From an uncultured Porphyromonadaceae bacterium (GTDB taxonomy: Bacteria; Bacteroidota; Bacteroidia; Bacteroidales; Muribaculaceae): a stretch of 30,679 bases of DNA. Positions 23,185 through 30,679 of the stretch are shown piece by piece. Under the pieces are notes generated by a model. The model saw nothing but the letters and a program-made list of their open reading frames with translations, did not search any database and was not told where the DNA came from. The DNA is taken from the NCBI GenBank assembly GCA_900550025.1, contig URQP01000014.1:1-30679 (forward strand), in the 5' to 3' direction. Each line of letters opens with the position of its first letter. Positions within the stretch are counted from its first letter, which is position 1. A program made the translations under genes and the position numbers.

Positions 23185-23277
23185 AACTTTTCTTCATACT
23201 TTTTCAATCCGTGCTGAGTATCAATATGATATGCACACAAAAATCACCGTTTAAACTACGAAATGCCACAGAAAAAA

Positions 23278-23310
23278 TTTGGAACGACACACATTTATTT
23301 ATTAAATTTG
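23278..23310 (+). promoter_or_regulatory. Promoter of the DUF3244-like gene
   Basis: TTTG (23278-23281) and TAAATTTG (23303-23310) match the Bacteroidota consensus with a 21-nt spacer. The ATG is at 23352. Confidence 0.65.
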
Positions 23311-23351
23311 GAAAAATAGAACAACTTTTCTAAACCATAAAAATTACCATT

Positions 23352-23705
23352 ATGAGAAAGCTTTTAGTTATTGTATTTAGCTCGATTTTCTTCTGCTCAT
23401 TTGCGGAAGATGTAGAATTGAGAAATCTTGGAAAACATACCGGTGACAGATTGGAAACACCTGTAGATGCAGATTTTACAGACAACACATTAAGCATCTT
23501 TGTCAATGCCTATGGCTATATGGCGCACTTCTATGCCCACGTGACAGTAACCGGACCGGAAGGCGTGGTCTATGAGACCGACATCAATTCCGACAACCGC
23601 CCGGCTGTAATCGTTAACCTTAATAAATATATGAAGGGCGGATATACTGTCACTTTCTACGACCGCGACGGAAATGTCCTTTCCGGCGATTTCCTGTTGG
23701 AATAG
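23352..23705 (+). CDS. Secreted DUF3244-like protein, 117 aa
   Basis: A signal peptide (MRKLLVIVFSSIFFCSFA) precedes about 98 residues that are nearly all beta strand. They form an Ig-like layout, TLSIFVNAYGYMAHFYAHVT, GVVYETDINSDN, GGYTVTFYDRDGNVLSGDFL, of the kind seen in the small Bacteroides family DUF3244. Such proteins are secreted or periplasmic, function unknown. It has a good promoter and ends 10 nt before a repeat block. The divergent TPR regulator is its neighbour. Confidence 0.8.
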   Translation: MRKLLVIVFSSIFFCSFAEDVELRNLGKHTGDRLETPVDADFTDNTLSIFVNAYGYMAHFYAHVTVTGPEGVVYETDINSDNRPAVIVNLNKYMKGGYTVTFYDRDGNVLSGDFLLE

Positions 23706-23714
23706 CTATCAGGC

Positions 23715-23915
23715 GGTACCGCCTCTGTAGGTGCTGCGCATCGTGTTGAGTGAGGAGTGTTGAGAGAAAATTGACGCTCAACACTCAACACTCAACCCTA
23801 AACCCTCAACTTTCAATGCGCAGCCTCGATAAGGCTGGATATGTCTGCCCACGCCGCTCCGACGGCTGAAGCCGCCGGTTTCCTCCGCGAAGCCTCTTTG
23901 AGGCTTTTGGCTGTC
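23715..23915. repeat. Dispersed palindromic repeat, copy C
   Basis: The block contains GGCGGTACCGCC (23711-23722), a run of ACTCAAC motifs (about 23746-23800), AGCCTCGATAAGGCTG, a CGACGGCT/AGCCGCCG hairpin and the palindrome GCCTC-TTT-GAGGC (23892-23904). No gene lies in 23706-23990. An ORF that begins in it (23841) merely runs into the true start at 23991. Confidence 0.65.
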
Positions 23916-23990
23916 AAACAAGCACTTGTATGGCTTACGAAGAAATATTCTTTATATCGAACTTACGTTAATATAAAAACACAAATAATC

Positions 23991-24571
23991 ATGAAAAAAT
24001 TTATCATTCTGATTTTGGCGGCATTACTACCGGTCGTGGCGTTTATGCCGCCGACACCACTCCCGACAGCCCGCCACTTACAAAGAAAGAGCAACGCCGC
24101 ACCCTCCGCGGCTACAAAGGCTTCGTGGAAGCAGGAGCGATTTTGAATATCGAGACTGTCACTTTATGGTCTGACTTTAATGCGAACCATTTAGACTTGA
24201 TAACTTCTCACGGCTATCAATTCAATAACTTTTTCTACCTTGGAGGCGGAACAGGACTGTCCGGCTATCTGCAAAAAGGAGTTTTAGTGCCTTTTTTTGG
24301 AAATATAAGAGTTAATTTTCTAAATGGACCAATTACCCCTGTTTGTGACATTAAAGGCGGTTATTCAGTCGGTCGCTTCCATGGCGGTTTCTATAGTATT
24401 GATTTAGGAGTAAGAATCAAGTTCAAAACCCATAATGCCATATATGTGATGCTTGGTCTTATGTATCAAAATGATGATGACCCGACCGAACATTGGATAA
24501 AGGACGGTTTTTGTATCATAGATGACTTAACCAATGCAGGCTTGAGCTTACGAATAGGTTATGAATTCTGA
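23991..24571 (+). pseudogene. Outer-membrane-barrel-like gene, copy 1, frameshifted
   Basis: The signal peptide (MKKFIILILAALLPVVA) is nearly the same as in the gene that follows. After a TTT run at 24042-24044 the proper sequence continues one frame over as YAADTTPDSPPLTKKEQRRT and then LRGYKGFVEAGAILN. One extra T would restore a single 194-residue protein. The rest is beta strand rich (YQFNNFFYLGGGTGLSGYL) and ends LRIGYEF, with the terminal Phe of outer-membrane barrels. A shorter product from the GTG at 24125 (148 aa) would lack the signal. It is a tandem paralogue of 24597-25199. Confidence 0.82.
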
Positions 24572-24573
24572 TT

Positions 24574-24592
24574 ACAAACCTTTAAAACAAAG
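24574..24592 (+). repeat. 19-nt leader repeat, copy 1
   Basis: ACAAACCTTTAAAACAAAG, 4 nt before the ATG at 24597. It is identical to 25201-25219 and probably includes the translation-initiation region. Confidence 0.75.
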
Positions 24593-24596
24593 CCGT

Positions 24597-25199
24597 ATGA
24601 GAAAATTTATTATTCTGATTTTGGCGGCATTACTGCCGGCCGTGGCGACAGCCGCCGACACAGACACTGGCAGCCCGACATTGACAAAGAAAGAGCAACG
24701 CCGCACCCTCCGCGGCTACAAGGGCTTCGTGGAACTCGGTATGGGAGCTACCCACCATGATTTTGACTATATAGGAGATAATAATACAGACGATAAACCT
24801 CGTGGTTTTGGTATGGAACTACTTACCATTCACGGTTATCAGTTTAATAATTTCTTCTTTCTCGGTGGAGGTGTCGGTATAAACGAATGTACGGAAACCA
24901 ACGTGATGATACCTGTTTTCGCTGATTTCCGTGTCAATATGCTGAACAAGCGCATATCGCCAGTATTCGATACAAAATGGGGTTATGCCATAGGAGATCA
25001 TTATGGCATGTACTTTTCTTTTAACCTTGGCTTAAGGTTCAGGCTTAAGAAAAAGCCAAAATCAGCAGTATATGCCATAGGTGAATTTTCTTGGATAGGA
25101 GATACAGAAGTTGGAGGTGTATGGGATATGAAATTAGTAAGGACTTCTCCGAGTTATGAATGCACCAGGTATCTTTTCAAGATAGGTTATGAATTTTAA
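24597..25199 (+). CDS. Outer-membrane beta-barrel-like protein, copy 2, 200 aa
   Basis: A signal peptide (MRKFIILILAALLPAVATAA) is followed by TLTKKEQRRTLRGYKGFVEL, shared with copy 1. Eight or so amphipathic strands follow (YQFNNFFFLGGGVGI, GMYFSFNLGLRFRLKKK), and the C-terminus is YLFKIGYEF. The terminal aromatic residue and strand pattern indicate a small outer-membrane barrel. I used the ATG at 24597, where the signal peptide starts; the frame is open from 24561. A 19-nt leader, ACAAACCTTTAAAACAAAG, precedes both this gene and the next one at the same distance (4 nt), which points to duplication of the unit with its ribosome-binding region. Confidence 0.82.
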   Translation: MRKFIILILAALLPAVATAADTDTGSPTLTKKEQRRTLRGYKGFVELGMGATHHDFDYIGDNNTDDKPRGFGMELLTIHGYQFNNFFFLGGGVGINECTETNVMIPVFADFRVNMLNKRISPVFDTKWGYAIGDHYGMYFSFNLGLRFRLKKKPKSAVYAIGEFSWIGDTEVGGVWDMKLVRTSPSYECTRYLFKIGYEF

Positions 25200-25200
25200 C

Positions 25201-25219
25201 ACAAACCTTTAAAACAAAG
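25201..25219 (+). repeat. 19-nt leader repeat, copy 2
   Basis: ACAAACCTTTAAAACAAAG, 4 nt before the ATG at 25224. It is exactly the same as 24574-24592 although the downstream genes differ. Confidence 0.75.
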
Positions 25220-25223
25220 TATT

Positions 25224-27191
25224 ATGAGAAAGTTATTATTTATTTGCTTGTGTTGCCTTATCCCGATATGGCAATACATTTATGCAGAAAGTACAGAATC
25301 AGGTTATGATGATTCTGAGGAAGTATTTGAATATGTCGATTTAGAACAAGTCCCGACAGGCATACTTGCAGATTACGGCATTCATCTGGTAGCACCTGAA
25401 TTGTATGATGGCATAGTATCGGAAACAAACTGTGTTACTCCATTTGTATGGAAATCGTTATATGCCGGATTACAAAGTTCCATAGTAAACAGCAAATGTG
25501 TGATGGAGGAATCCAATGATGTGTTTGATTTTCTGTCCGAAAACAATGCGTTGGGAATAATGTACTATAAATACAACACTTTCGCAGAAGACGCTTTGAA
25601 ACGCGGACTTGTCACATTTGAAGATGGAAAAATCAGAATAGTGCAAGGTCAACCCTCGCCATACGTGGAAAAAGAATGTTTTGCCGTGATGCCAATTGAA
25701 GGATCATTTCCTTACGTATTTGATAAGAACAATTTTTTTACAAATACAGGGCTTGATGTCACAAAAATTGAATACAAAATAGGCAATGGAAACTACGGAG
25801 TAATACCTATCTCATCAGGAATGTCTCATCGTGTTCCTGTCAATACTCCGGGAGAGTACGACATTACATTCCGTGTTACTTTCTCAAACGGCAAGACAAT
25901 GGAAAGCCACAGCATAATAACTGTTCCACAGGAGAAAGCTGACCCGGAAAAGGCAAAAGACAACTATGGAATAGCAACACTCGGGACAATAAATGCTGAT
26001 TATAGCCAATACGGAGGTGCGATTCAGGTGAAATATATGAAGAATTCACCGGCCAAAGGTAAATTAGTCAGGCCGTTAATTATCGTTGAGGATATGGACT
26101 TGTCCATCCTGTCAAGCAAATTTAAAATGAATTTAGACAGCTTGATGTCGCAAGGTGGTGGAATTGGCGATGCCATAGACCAACTGTCACAACTGTATGA
26201 CATCATCTATGTCGACTTCAACGATGGTTTAGACGATTTGCTGCGCAATGCAGAGATGCTTCACAAAGCCTTGGTCATGGTTAATCAGAACCGTTATGAT
26301 AAATTTTCAGACGAAAGCTATATCGTTGGATTAGGCACTGGCGGTGTGATTGCAAGAATGGCTGTGAATATGATGGAAAATGCAAATGAAGACCACAAAG
26401 TACAAAAAATTGTTTCTGTAAATTCTCCATTAAAAGGTATTAATATTCCAGTATGTATGCAAGCTATGATTCGGCATGCTTATGAATTTGGAATTCAAGT
26501 TGAAGAAAAAGACGCATCTTTGAAAAACACATTCGAACCTTATGCTAAATTTCTTGATAAAACTGCGTTACAACAATTATCGATGCATTATGTAAAGAAC
26601 TTTACATTAGATAATTCCGTTTACAATAGTTTTATTAACAATAAGTTGGTTCGCACCAACCCTAAAAATTGCGAAACAATCAATATAAGTAATGGTGATT
26701 ATTGTGAACATACAATTTACAGGCCATATACAAAAATGATAGACATTAATACTACAATAATTAGCCAAGGAGGCAATGCTGGAGGAGGAGGTGCAGACAT
26801 AGGTATTAATGGTTACATGATTCCAAATAGAGATGCTAAAAATGTTTATCTTGGTACGTTGAGAATGATAATTAAGGTTTTGGGGATGGAATTCCATAAA
26901 ATACACAATTACAAAAGTATTGATAGTACAAACAATATGTATCCAATTGATGGAGAATCAGGTACATATTTGGAAACGAGGTTTATTAACAGTTTGGCAA
27001 ACTCTATAGATTCCAAATTAAATGGAATCATAAAGACGGACAAATTCTGTTTCGTGCCGACGTTCAGCGCGCTGGATTTGGATGCGGAGAAGTATTTTGT
27101 CGCGGACGATCTGGAGGACTTGCGGGGCGAAGGACTATGTGTCGGTGACGGCGACTCCCACGGTCGACATCCCGGGACTGTCGGGCTTTAA
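25224..27191 (+). CDS. Secreted alpha/beta-hydrolase-like protein, 5' part of a frameshifted gene
   Basis: A signal peptide (MRKLLFICLCCLIPIWQYIY) precedes an N-terminal region and a beta-sandwich-like part. An alpha/beta-hydrolase domain follows from about residue 285 (RPLIIVEDMDLSI, YDIIYVDFNDGLDDLLRNAE). The nucleophile elbow reads YIVGLGTGGVIARMA: G371 occupies the place of the usual Ser in G-x-S-x-G, whereas relatives I know read GQSMGG there. VNSPLKGINIPV and FVPTFSALDLD continue the family pattern. The frame breaks after residue 634 at a GGGG run (27124-27127). Dropping one G joins it to the ORF ending at 28293. Without the Ser, ordinary hydrolase chemistry is unlikely. It is probably cotranscribed with the barrel genes. 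Confidence 0.78.
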   Translation: MRKLLFICLCCLIPIWQYIYAESTESGYDDSEEVFEYVDLEQVPTGILADYGIHLVAPELYDGIVSETNCVTPFVWKSLYAGLQSSIVNSKCVMEESNDVFDFLSENNALGIMYYKYNTFAEDALKRGLVTFEDGKIRIVQGQPSPYVEKECFAVMPIEGSFPYVFDKNNFFTNTGLDVTKIEYKIGNGNYGVIPISSGMSHRVPVNTPGEYDITFRVTFSNGKTMESHSIITVPQEKADPEKAKDNYGIATLGTINADYSQYGGAIQVKYMKNSPAKGKLVRPLIIVEDMDLSILSSKFKMNLDSLMSQGGGIGDAIDQLSQLYDIIYVDFNDGLDDLLRNAEMLHKALVMVNQNRYDKFSDESYIVGLGTGGVIARMAVNMMENANEDHKVQKIVSVNSPLKGINIPVCMQAMIRHAYEFGIQVEEKDASLKNTFEPYAKFLDKTALQQLSMHYVKNFTLDNSVYNSFINNKLVRTNPKNCETINISNGDYCEHTIYRPYTKMIDINTTIISQGGNAGGGGADIGINGYMIPNRDAKNVYLGTLRMIIKVLGMEFHKIHNYKSIDSTNNMYPIDGESGTYLETRFINSLANSIDSKLNGIIKTDKFCFVPTFSALDLDAEKYFVADDLEDLRGEGLCVGDGDSHGRHPGTVGL

Positions 27192-28293
27192 AGTGACATT
27201 CCCCGAAAAGGAGATAACATCGGAGAAAATCGAGATTGAGGGACTGGAAAGCATATCGAGGATGGACAACTACTATGCCTTGAGCGCGCTGCCTTCCGAC
27301 GGCTGCACCGTCGACTGGACATGCTCCAGCGGCTTACGGGTGGAAAAGACTATGGAGGAGGCCGCACTCGCCCATGTGGAGGAATTTTCCGATGATGCGT
27401 GGATAGAGGCTACTCTGCACCACGGCGACACAGACTACAAGTTCCATAAAGACCTGATATGCGCCCGCATCGACAGCATACGCTTCTCGCTGGAGCAGAA
27501 AGTGTGGAACAGGACAAGCAAGTCCTACAAATACGGATTCCGCATAAAACTGTATCCCGAGGACATCGACCTCGAACTGATAGATTTCTGCTGGGGCAAT
27601 TCCGTGCATGTTTATAATAAGTCTGACGGCTCGCGGGTGGATTCTGCCCATCCTGGCTCAATGCTCCGAGGCAGTTATGGCGGCATAGCATCGATAAAGA
27701 CTGACGGCGATGTCGCACCATGTTCGATGAAGTTAGATGATTGGCATGACACTATAATGGTCATAGACACAATAGCCATATTGAATCCATATCCGGGAAT
27801 AGGCATCGATTACGGCGGGGTGCATCCCACTTCCGTGGTTGAGCCGGGCGGCGACCCGATAGGTCTTGACGACATAGTAATGTACGGCAAGAACTGCGCC
27901 GTGGTGACCATGCCGGGCGTAAGCTCGGAGGAATATGCCGCGGGCGACATCATCTGCGACATCACCGACGACTTCGGCACGAAATACCATGTGACGTACA
28001 CAATGCAGTCATCGTGGACGCCAGTGTACAACTGCAGCGTGTCGCCGAACCCGGCGGGGGAAAGGTTGGACGTAAAGATGACGGTGGAGGGCGACCCGGC
28101 GGGCGTGACGGCCGACGCGCCTGTGACGGCGCTGCTCTACAGCGGCACCGGGTTGGTGGCGAAGGAGACGTTCGCCGACATCCGCAACGGTGGCAGCTTG
28201 GACGTTAGCCACCTGCCCGAAGGCACGTACTACCTCAACATCGAGGTCAACGGCACTGTCGTCGACCGCCAAGTGGTGCTGATACAGCGGTAG
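27082..28293 (+). CDS. 3' part of the same gene, with type IX sorting domain
   Basis: Only sequence after about 27128 is meaningful; the first residues from the ATG at 27082 are the wrong frame of the upstream ORF. The true continuation begins AKDYVSVTATPTVDIPG. It is mostly beta strand, with long extracellular-type loops, and ends with a type A sorting domain of the type IX system: YNCSVSPNPAGERLDVKM, LLYSGTGLVAKETF and LPEGTYYLNIEVNGTVVDRQ. Joined, the protein would be about 1,020 residues, secreted to the cell surface. The GC content rises sharply at about 27.04 kb, near the break, so the two parts differ in composition. A strong terminator follows. Confidence 0.78.
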   Translation: MRRSILSRTIWRTCGAKDYVSVTATPTVDIPGLSGFKVTFPEKEITSEKIEIEGLESISRMDNYYALSALPSDGCTVDWTCSSGLRVEKTMEEAALAHVEEFSDDAWIEATLHHGDTDYKFHKDLICARIDSIRFSLEQKVWNRTSKSYKYGFRIKLYPEDIDLELIDFCWGNSVHVYNKSDGSRVDSAHPGSMLRGSYGGIASIKTDGDVAPCSMKLDDWHDTIMVIDTIAILNPYPGIGIDYGGVHPTSVVEPGGDPIGLDDIVMYGKNCAVVTMPGVSSEEYAAGDIICDITDDFGTKYHVTYTMQSSWTPVYNCSVSPNPAGERLDVKMTVEGDPAGVTADAPVTALLYSGTGLVAKETFADIRNGGSLDVSHLPEGTYYLNIEVNGTVVDRQVVLIQR

Positions 28294-28314
28294 CGTCTGC
28301 TGCAATAAATTTAA

Positions 28315-28354
28315 CGAGGAGTACCCAAAAACGGCTGGTACTCCTCGCTTTTTT
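28315..28354 (+). terminator. Rho-independent terminator
   Basis: CGAGGAGTACC (28315-28325) and GGTACTCCTCG (28337-28347) form an 11-bp perfect stem, followed by CTTTTTTC. It ends the operon of the barrel and hydrolase-like genes. Confidence 0.93.
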
Positions 28355-28410
28355 CTGTCATCGCCGGCTTCAACCCAAATCGCATTAGACATTTGACAGA
28401 TTGCCATACG

Positions 28411-28612
28411 GACTATATTGTCCTCCCCTGTTCACGAAGCGGAGCGGAGTTAATAGGGGAGGTGGGTCGAAGACCCGGAGGGGTTGTCTCATTCAACGCC
28501 CTGCGGTGAAAACAAACAGAGAGCGGATTTCACTGCCACGCAGTGATTGGGCAACTCCCCGGCACTCTCAACACTCCTCTTTCAACATTTGTGCGGCCTC
28601 CACGAGGCTAAC
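28411..28612. repeat. Dispersed palindromic repeat, copy D
   Basis: CCTCCCCT and AGGGGAGG frame a first hairpin (28423-28462). GGGTC-GAA-GACCC, CACTGC-CAC-GCAGTG and CTCAACACTC/TTTCAAC motifs follow, and the block ends in GCCTC-CAC-GAGGC (28596-28608), 5 nt before the kinase stop codon. The end module and CTCAACA motifs are shared with copies B and C. No gene lies in 28294-28613. Confidence 0.65.
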
Positions 28613-28613
28613 C

Positions 28614-30287
28614 TCAATACTTGAAGCTGCTGCCGCCAAGGAACTCGCGCAGGAGGCTCGTGGACGGCACTTGGCGGTCGCCTATCTCCCGGAAATAGCT
28701 AAGGAAACAAAGCAGGCGGTAGGCCTCGGCATACTCAGGCACATTGTGCGGCACCTTCTTGAGCAACGGCTCGGCATAGTCCTTCATCACGCCGAGCTCG
28801 AAAAGCAGCGACGAGTTGAACATTGCGTCGGCATTCTCCTGATAAGGGAAAATCCACTTTTCCTCGCCGCGGCGCACGCTCTGCCAGCGTGCGATGGTAT
28901 CGACAGCCGAGATGCCCCGGTACTTGGCATCGCGCACGATGCGGCGCAACAGGCGGTTGTCGGTGGTGGGCACCCAGTTGTGGTCGTCGATTGTAAGCGT
29001 GGTGAGAGCCGAGACATACACCTTGAACTTCTGCTTGTCGGGAATGCTGCGCGTAAGCTCCGGATTCAAGCCGTGGATGCCCTCCATAAGCAGGATGGTG
29101 TTGTCGGTGAGCTTCAGCGTGTCGCCCTTGTATACCCTCTTGCCGGTAGCGAAGTCATACGTCGGCATCTTCACCTCCTTACCGGCGATAAGGTCGTTGA
29201 GGTCCTCGTTGAACTTGTCGATGTCCAGCGCATAGAGCGACTCATAGTCGTAGTCGCCGTTACTGTCGCGCGGCGTGAGATGCCGGTCGACGAAATAATT
29301 GTCCAGAGAAATCATCTGCGGACGGATAAGATTGGCGAGCAGATGGATGGAAAGCCGCTTGGTGGTGGTGGTCTTGCCCGACGACGACGGCCCGGCGAGC
29401 AGCACCACCCTCGCGCCGCCCTCGTGGTAACGCTCGGCAATCTGCGCGGCAATCCCTCCTATCTTCTTGTCGTGGAGCGTCTCCGCCACGTTGATGAGCA
29501 TATCCACGTCGCCGCGCTCCACCACCTCGTTGAGCACGCCGACATCGCCCACACCTACAATCTGGTTGAAGCGGATGTATTCGGTGAACGCCTCGTACAT
29601 CTTCGCCTGCGGTATCATCTCTGCCGGGACATTCGTGTCGCCCGAAAAATCAGGAGGCAGCAGAAGCATCCCGCCCTTGTATTTCACGAGGTCGAAAACC
29701 CGCAGATAGGAAGTGTCAGGCACAAGGTCGCCGTAATAGCTGTCGATTATGTCGTCGAGCCGGTAATAGACGGTATATAGCTCCGACGTGGAGCGCAACA
29801 GCCGTACTTTGTCGTCCATCCCGGCTTTCTCGAACTCCTTGATAACATCCGCCGTGAGCTTCATATAACGCTTGAACGGATTTGCGGCCTCCACAATCTC
29901 CCGCATACGCGACTTCAGCCGCCCGACATCCTCCGGCCGCAATTCAGCCCCGCCCGGAAGTGAGCAGTAATAACCCTTGGAGATGGAATGCTCCATCTTC
30001 AGCTTACGCTCCGGAAACACGTCGTGCACAGCCTTGGCCAGCACCATGCAGAGCGAGCGCACATACATCCGCTGTCCCGACGGACTTTTTTCGTCGAGAA
30101 ACTCCACCATCTTTGGCATAAACACCGGATAAGTCAAACGCTCAGTCTTGTTGTTGACGTGGGCGCAAATCGGGCGTATGCCGACTTCCTCCTTGACTCT
30201 TCCGTAAATTTCCAACAAAGTCTCGCCGCCGGCCACATCGACATACGTGCCGGTGTTCTTGCAAAATATCTGTATCGTCTTTTCCAT
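28614..30287 (-). CDS. TGS-domain uridine/nucleoside kinase-like protein, 557 aa
   Basis: Residues 1-60 form a TGS domain (TIQIFCKNTGTYVDVAGGET). They are followed by a threonyl-tRNA-synthetase-like second domain with HSISKGYYCSLPGG. From about 295 there is a P-loop kinase of the uridine kinase/phosphoribulokinase family: Walker A GPSSSGKTTTTKR (299-311), MISLDNYFVDR and LLMEGIHGLNPEL. The family probably phosphorylates a nucleoside, but the true substrate and the use of the TGS part are not established. I took the start at 30287 (MEKTIQIFCK), where the TGS strand begins; the frame is open to 30356. It is a well-conserved Bacteroidota gene and appears intact. Confidence 0.9.
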   Translation of the reverse strand: MEKTIQIFCKNTGTYVDVAGGETLLEIYGRVKEEVGIRPICAHVNNKTERLTYPVFMPKMVEFLDEKSPSGQRMYVRSLCMVLAKAVHDVFPERKLKMEHSISKGYYCSLPGGAELRPEDVGRLKSRMREIVEAANPFKRYMKLTADVIKEFEKAGMDDKVRLLRSTSELYTVYYRLDDIIDSYYGDLVPDTSYLRVFDLVKYKGGMLLLPPDFSGDTNVPAEMIPQAKMYEAFTEYIRFNQIVGVGDVGVLNEVVERGDVDMLINVAETLHDKKIGGIAAQIAERYHEGGARVVLLAGPSSSGKTTTTKRLSIHLLANLIRPQMISLDNYFVDRHLTPRDSNGDYDYESLYALDIDKFNEDLNDLIAGKEVKMPTYDFATGKRVYKGDTLKLTDNTILLMEGIHGLNPELTRSIPDKQKFKVYVSALTTLTIDDHNWVPTTDNRLLRRIVRDAKYRGISAVDTIARWQSVRRGEEKWIFPYQENADAMFNSSLLFELGVMKDYAEPLLKKVPHNVPEYAEAYRLLCFLSYFREIGDRQVPSTSLLREFLGGSSFKY

Positions 30288-30448
30288 CTTGTTGCATATT
30301 TCAAACATATATGTAACACTGCGCCTCCGCCGTTTGTTCGTATCCGAAAGAATCACAAAAACCTCATTTTACGGTTTTTAACTATCCGTTGTTGAGTTTT
30401 TATTGAATAGCGTGCAACAGGACGATGAATATTTATTGAACTCACAAA

Positions 30449-30480
30449 TTTGCCGACCGGCGGCATTGCAGATAATTTTG
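30449..30480 (+). promoter_or_regulatory. Promoter of the last gene
   Basis: TTTG (30449-30452) and TAATTTTG (30473-30480) with a 20-nt spacer match the Bacteroidota consensus exactly. The ATG is at 30520. Confidence 0.78.
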
Positions 30481-30519
30481 TAAAACACAAACCGAAATAC
30501 TAACATAAAATCATCAAAT

Positions 30520-30679
30520 ATGAAAAAATCAATCATTGCCACGATGCTTTCTTTAACATTGTTTTCCGCCAATGCGGAAACCGTACAGAAAGGAAGCGGC
30601 AGCTACACTACCGAACACCCGGGAGTTGACGAGGCAAACCGCAACAAAGTGCCGGCAGGAATGCCGAGGCTGAGTGGCG
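30520..30679 (+). CDS. Secreted protein, N-terminal 53 residues only (runs off the window)
   Basis: An ATG at 30520 opens a signal peptide (MKKSIIATMLSLTLFSANAE, cleavage near A19). The mature start reads TVQKGSGSYTTEHPGVDEAN and continues to the window edge with no stop. It has the best promoter in the window directly upstream. The visible part is too short to name a family. Its Gly/Ser/Tyr-rich start is compatible with an extracellular glycan-active enzyme, but that is a guess. Confidence 0.7.
   Translation, partial: MKKSIIATMLSLTLFSANAETVQKGSGSYTTEHPGVDEANRNKVPAGMPRLSG

Noticed and set aside
28401..29780. 459-codon plus-strand ORF
   Set aside because: It lies antisense to the TGS-domain kinase, whose domains and motifs are clear. 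The ORF is a GC-driven shadow with no recognisable content.

Overview
The window looks like a chromosome segment of a Bacteroidales bacterium, possibly Muribaculaceae-like (the family is inference). The evidence is repeated Bacteroidota-type promoters (TTTG, about 20 nt, TAnnTTTG), a menaquinone gene block, type IX secretion-like C-terminal domains, HicB/HicA of the Bacteroides type, TPR-containing LytS-type kinases and TPR-HTH membrane regulators, and a TGS-domain uridine-kinase-like protein.

Region 1 (1-6.7 kb) is an accessory island with a tyrosine recombinase at its right end. AT-rich plus-strand genes on the left encode small membrane proteins, a two-gene module (a PLD-like cytosolic protein overlapping a five-TM membrane protein) and a secreted protein. 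Four minus-strand genes follow: integrase, hicA, hicB and a small Cys-rich protein. Next to the integrase lie a 16-bp direct repeat and an inverted repeat that covers its presumed promoter.

Region 2 (6.7-13.7 kb) holds a 999-residue GLUG-repeat surface protein, a tRNA-Met(CAT) on the minus strand, and menD-menB-menC. Neither menF nor menE is adjacent.

Region 3 (13.7-21.1 kb) begins with a repeat-rich intergenic stretch. It is followed by a TPR/CHAT protein whose protease half is destroyed (in-frame stop plus a deletion), a PepSY-like periplasmic protein, a frameshifted AraC-type HTH remnant, and a LytS/LytTR two-component pair.

Region 4 (21.1-30.7 kb) holds a TPR transmembrane HTH regulator, a DUF3244-like protein, and a tandem pair of outer-membrane-barrel-like genes (the first frameshifted). 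Next come a secreted alpha/beta-hydrolase-like gene broken by a frameshift and lacking its nucleophile serine, a TGS-domain nucleoside kinase, and the start of another secreted protein.

Four intergenic gaps (13.7-14.1, 21.1-21.3, 23.7-23.9 and 28.4-28.6 kb) share a dispersed noncoding repeat built from short GCCTC-N3-GAGGC palindromes, CTCAACA-type tandem motifs and a CCCCATGGGGCTGGC block. Four genes in the right half carry disabling changes, two of them at short homopolymer runs. This could be real decay, phase variation or sequencing error. The best candidate for an undescribed system is the two-gene membrane module at 1432-2803.
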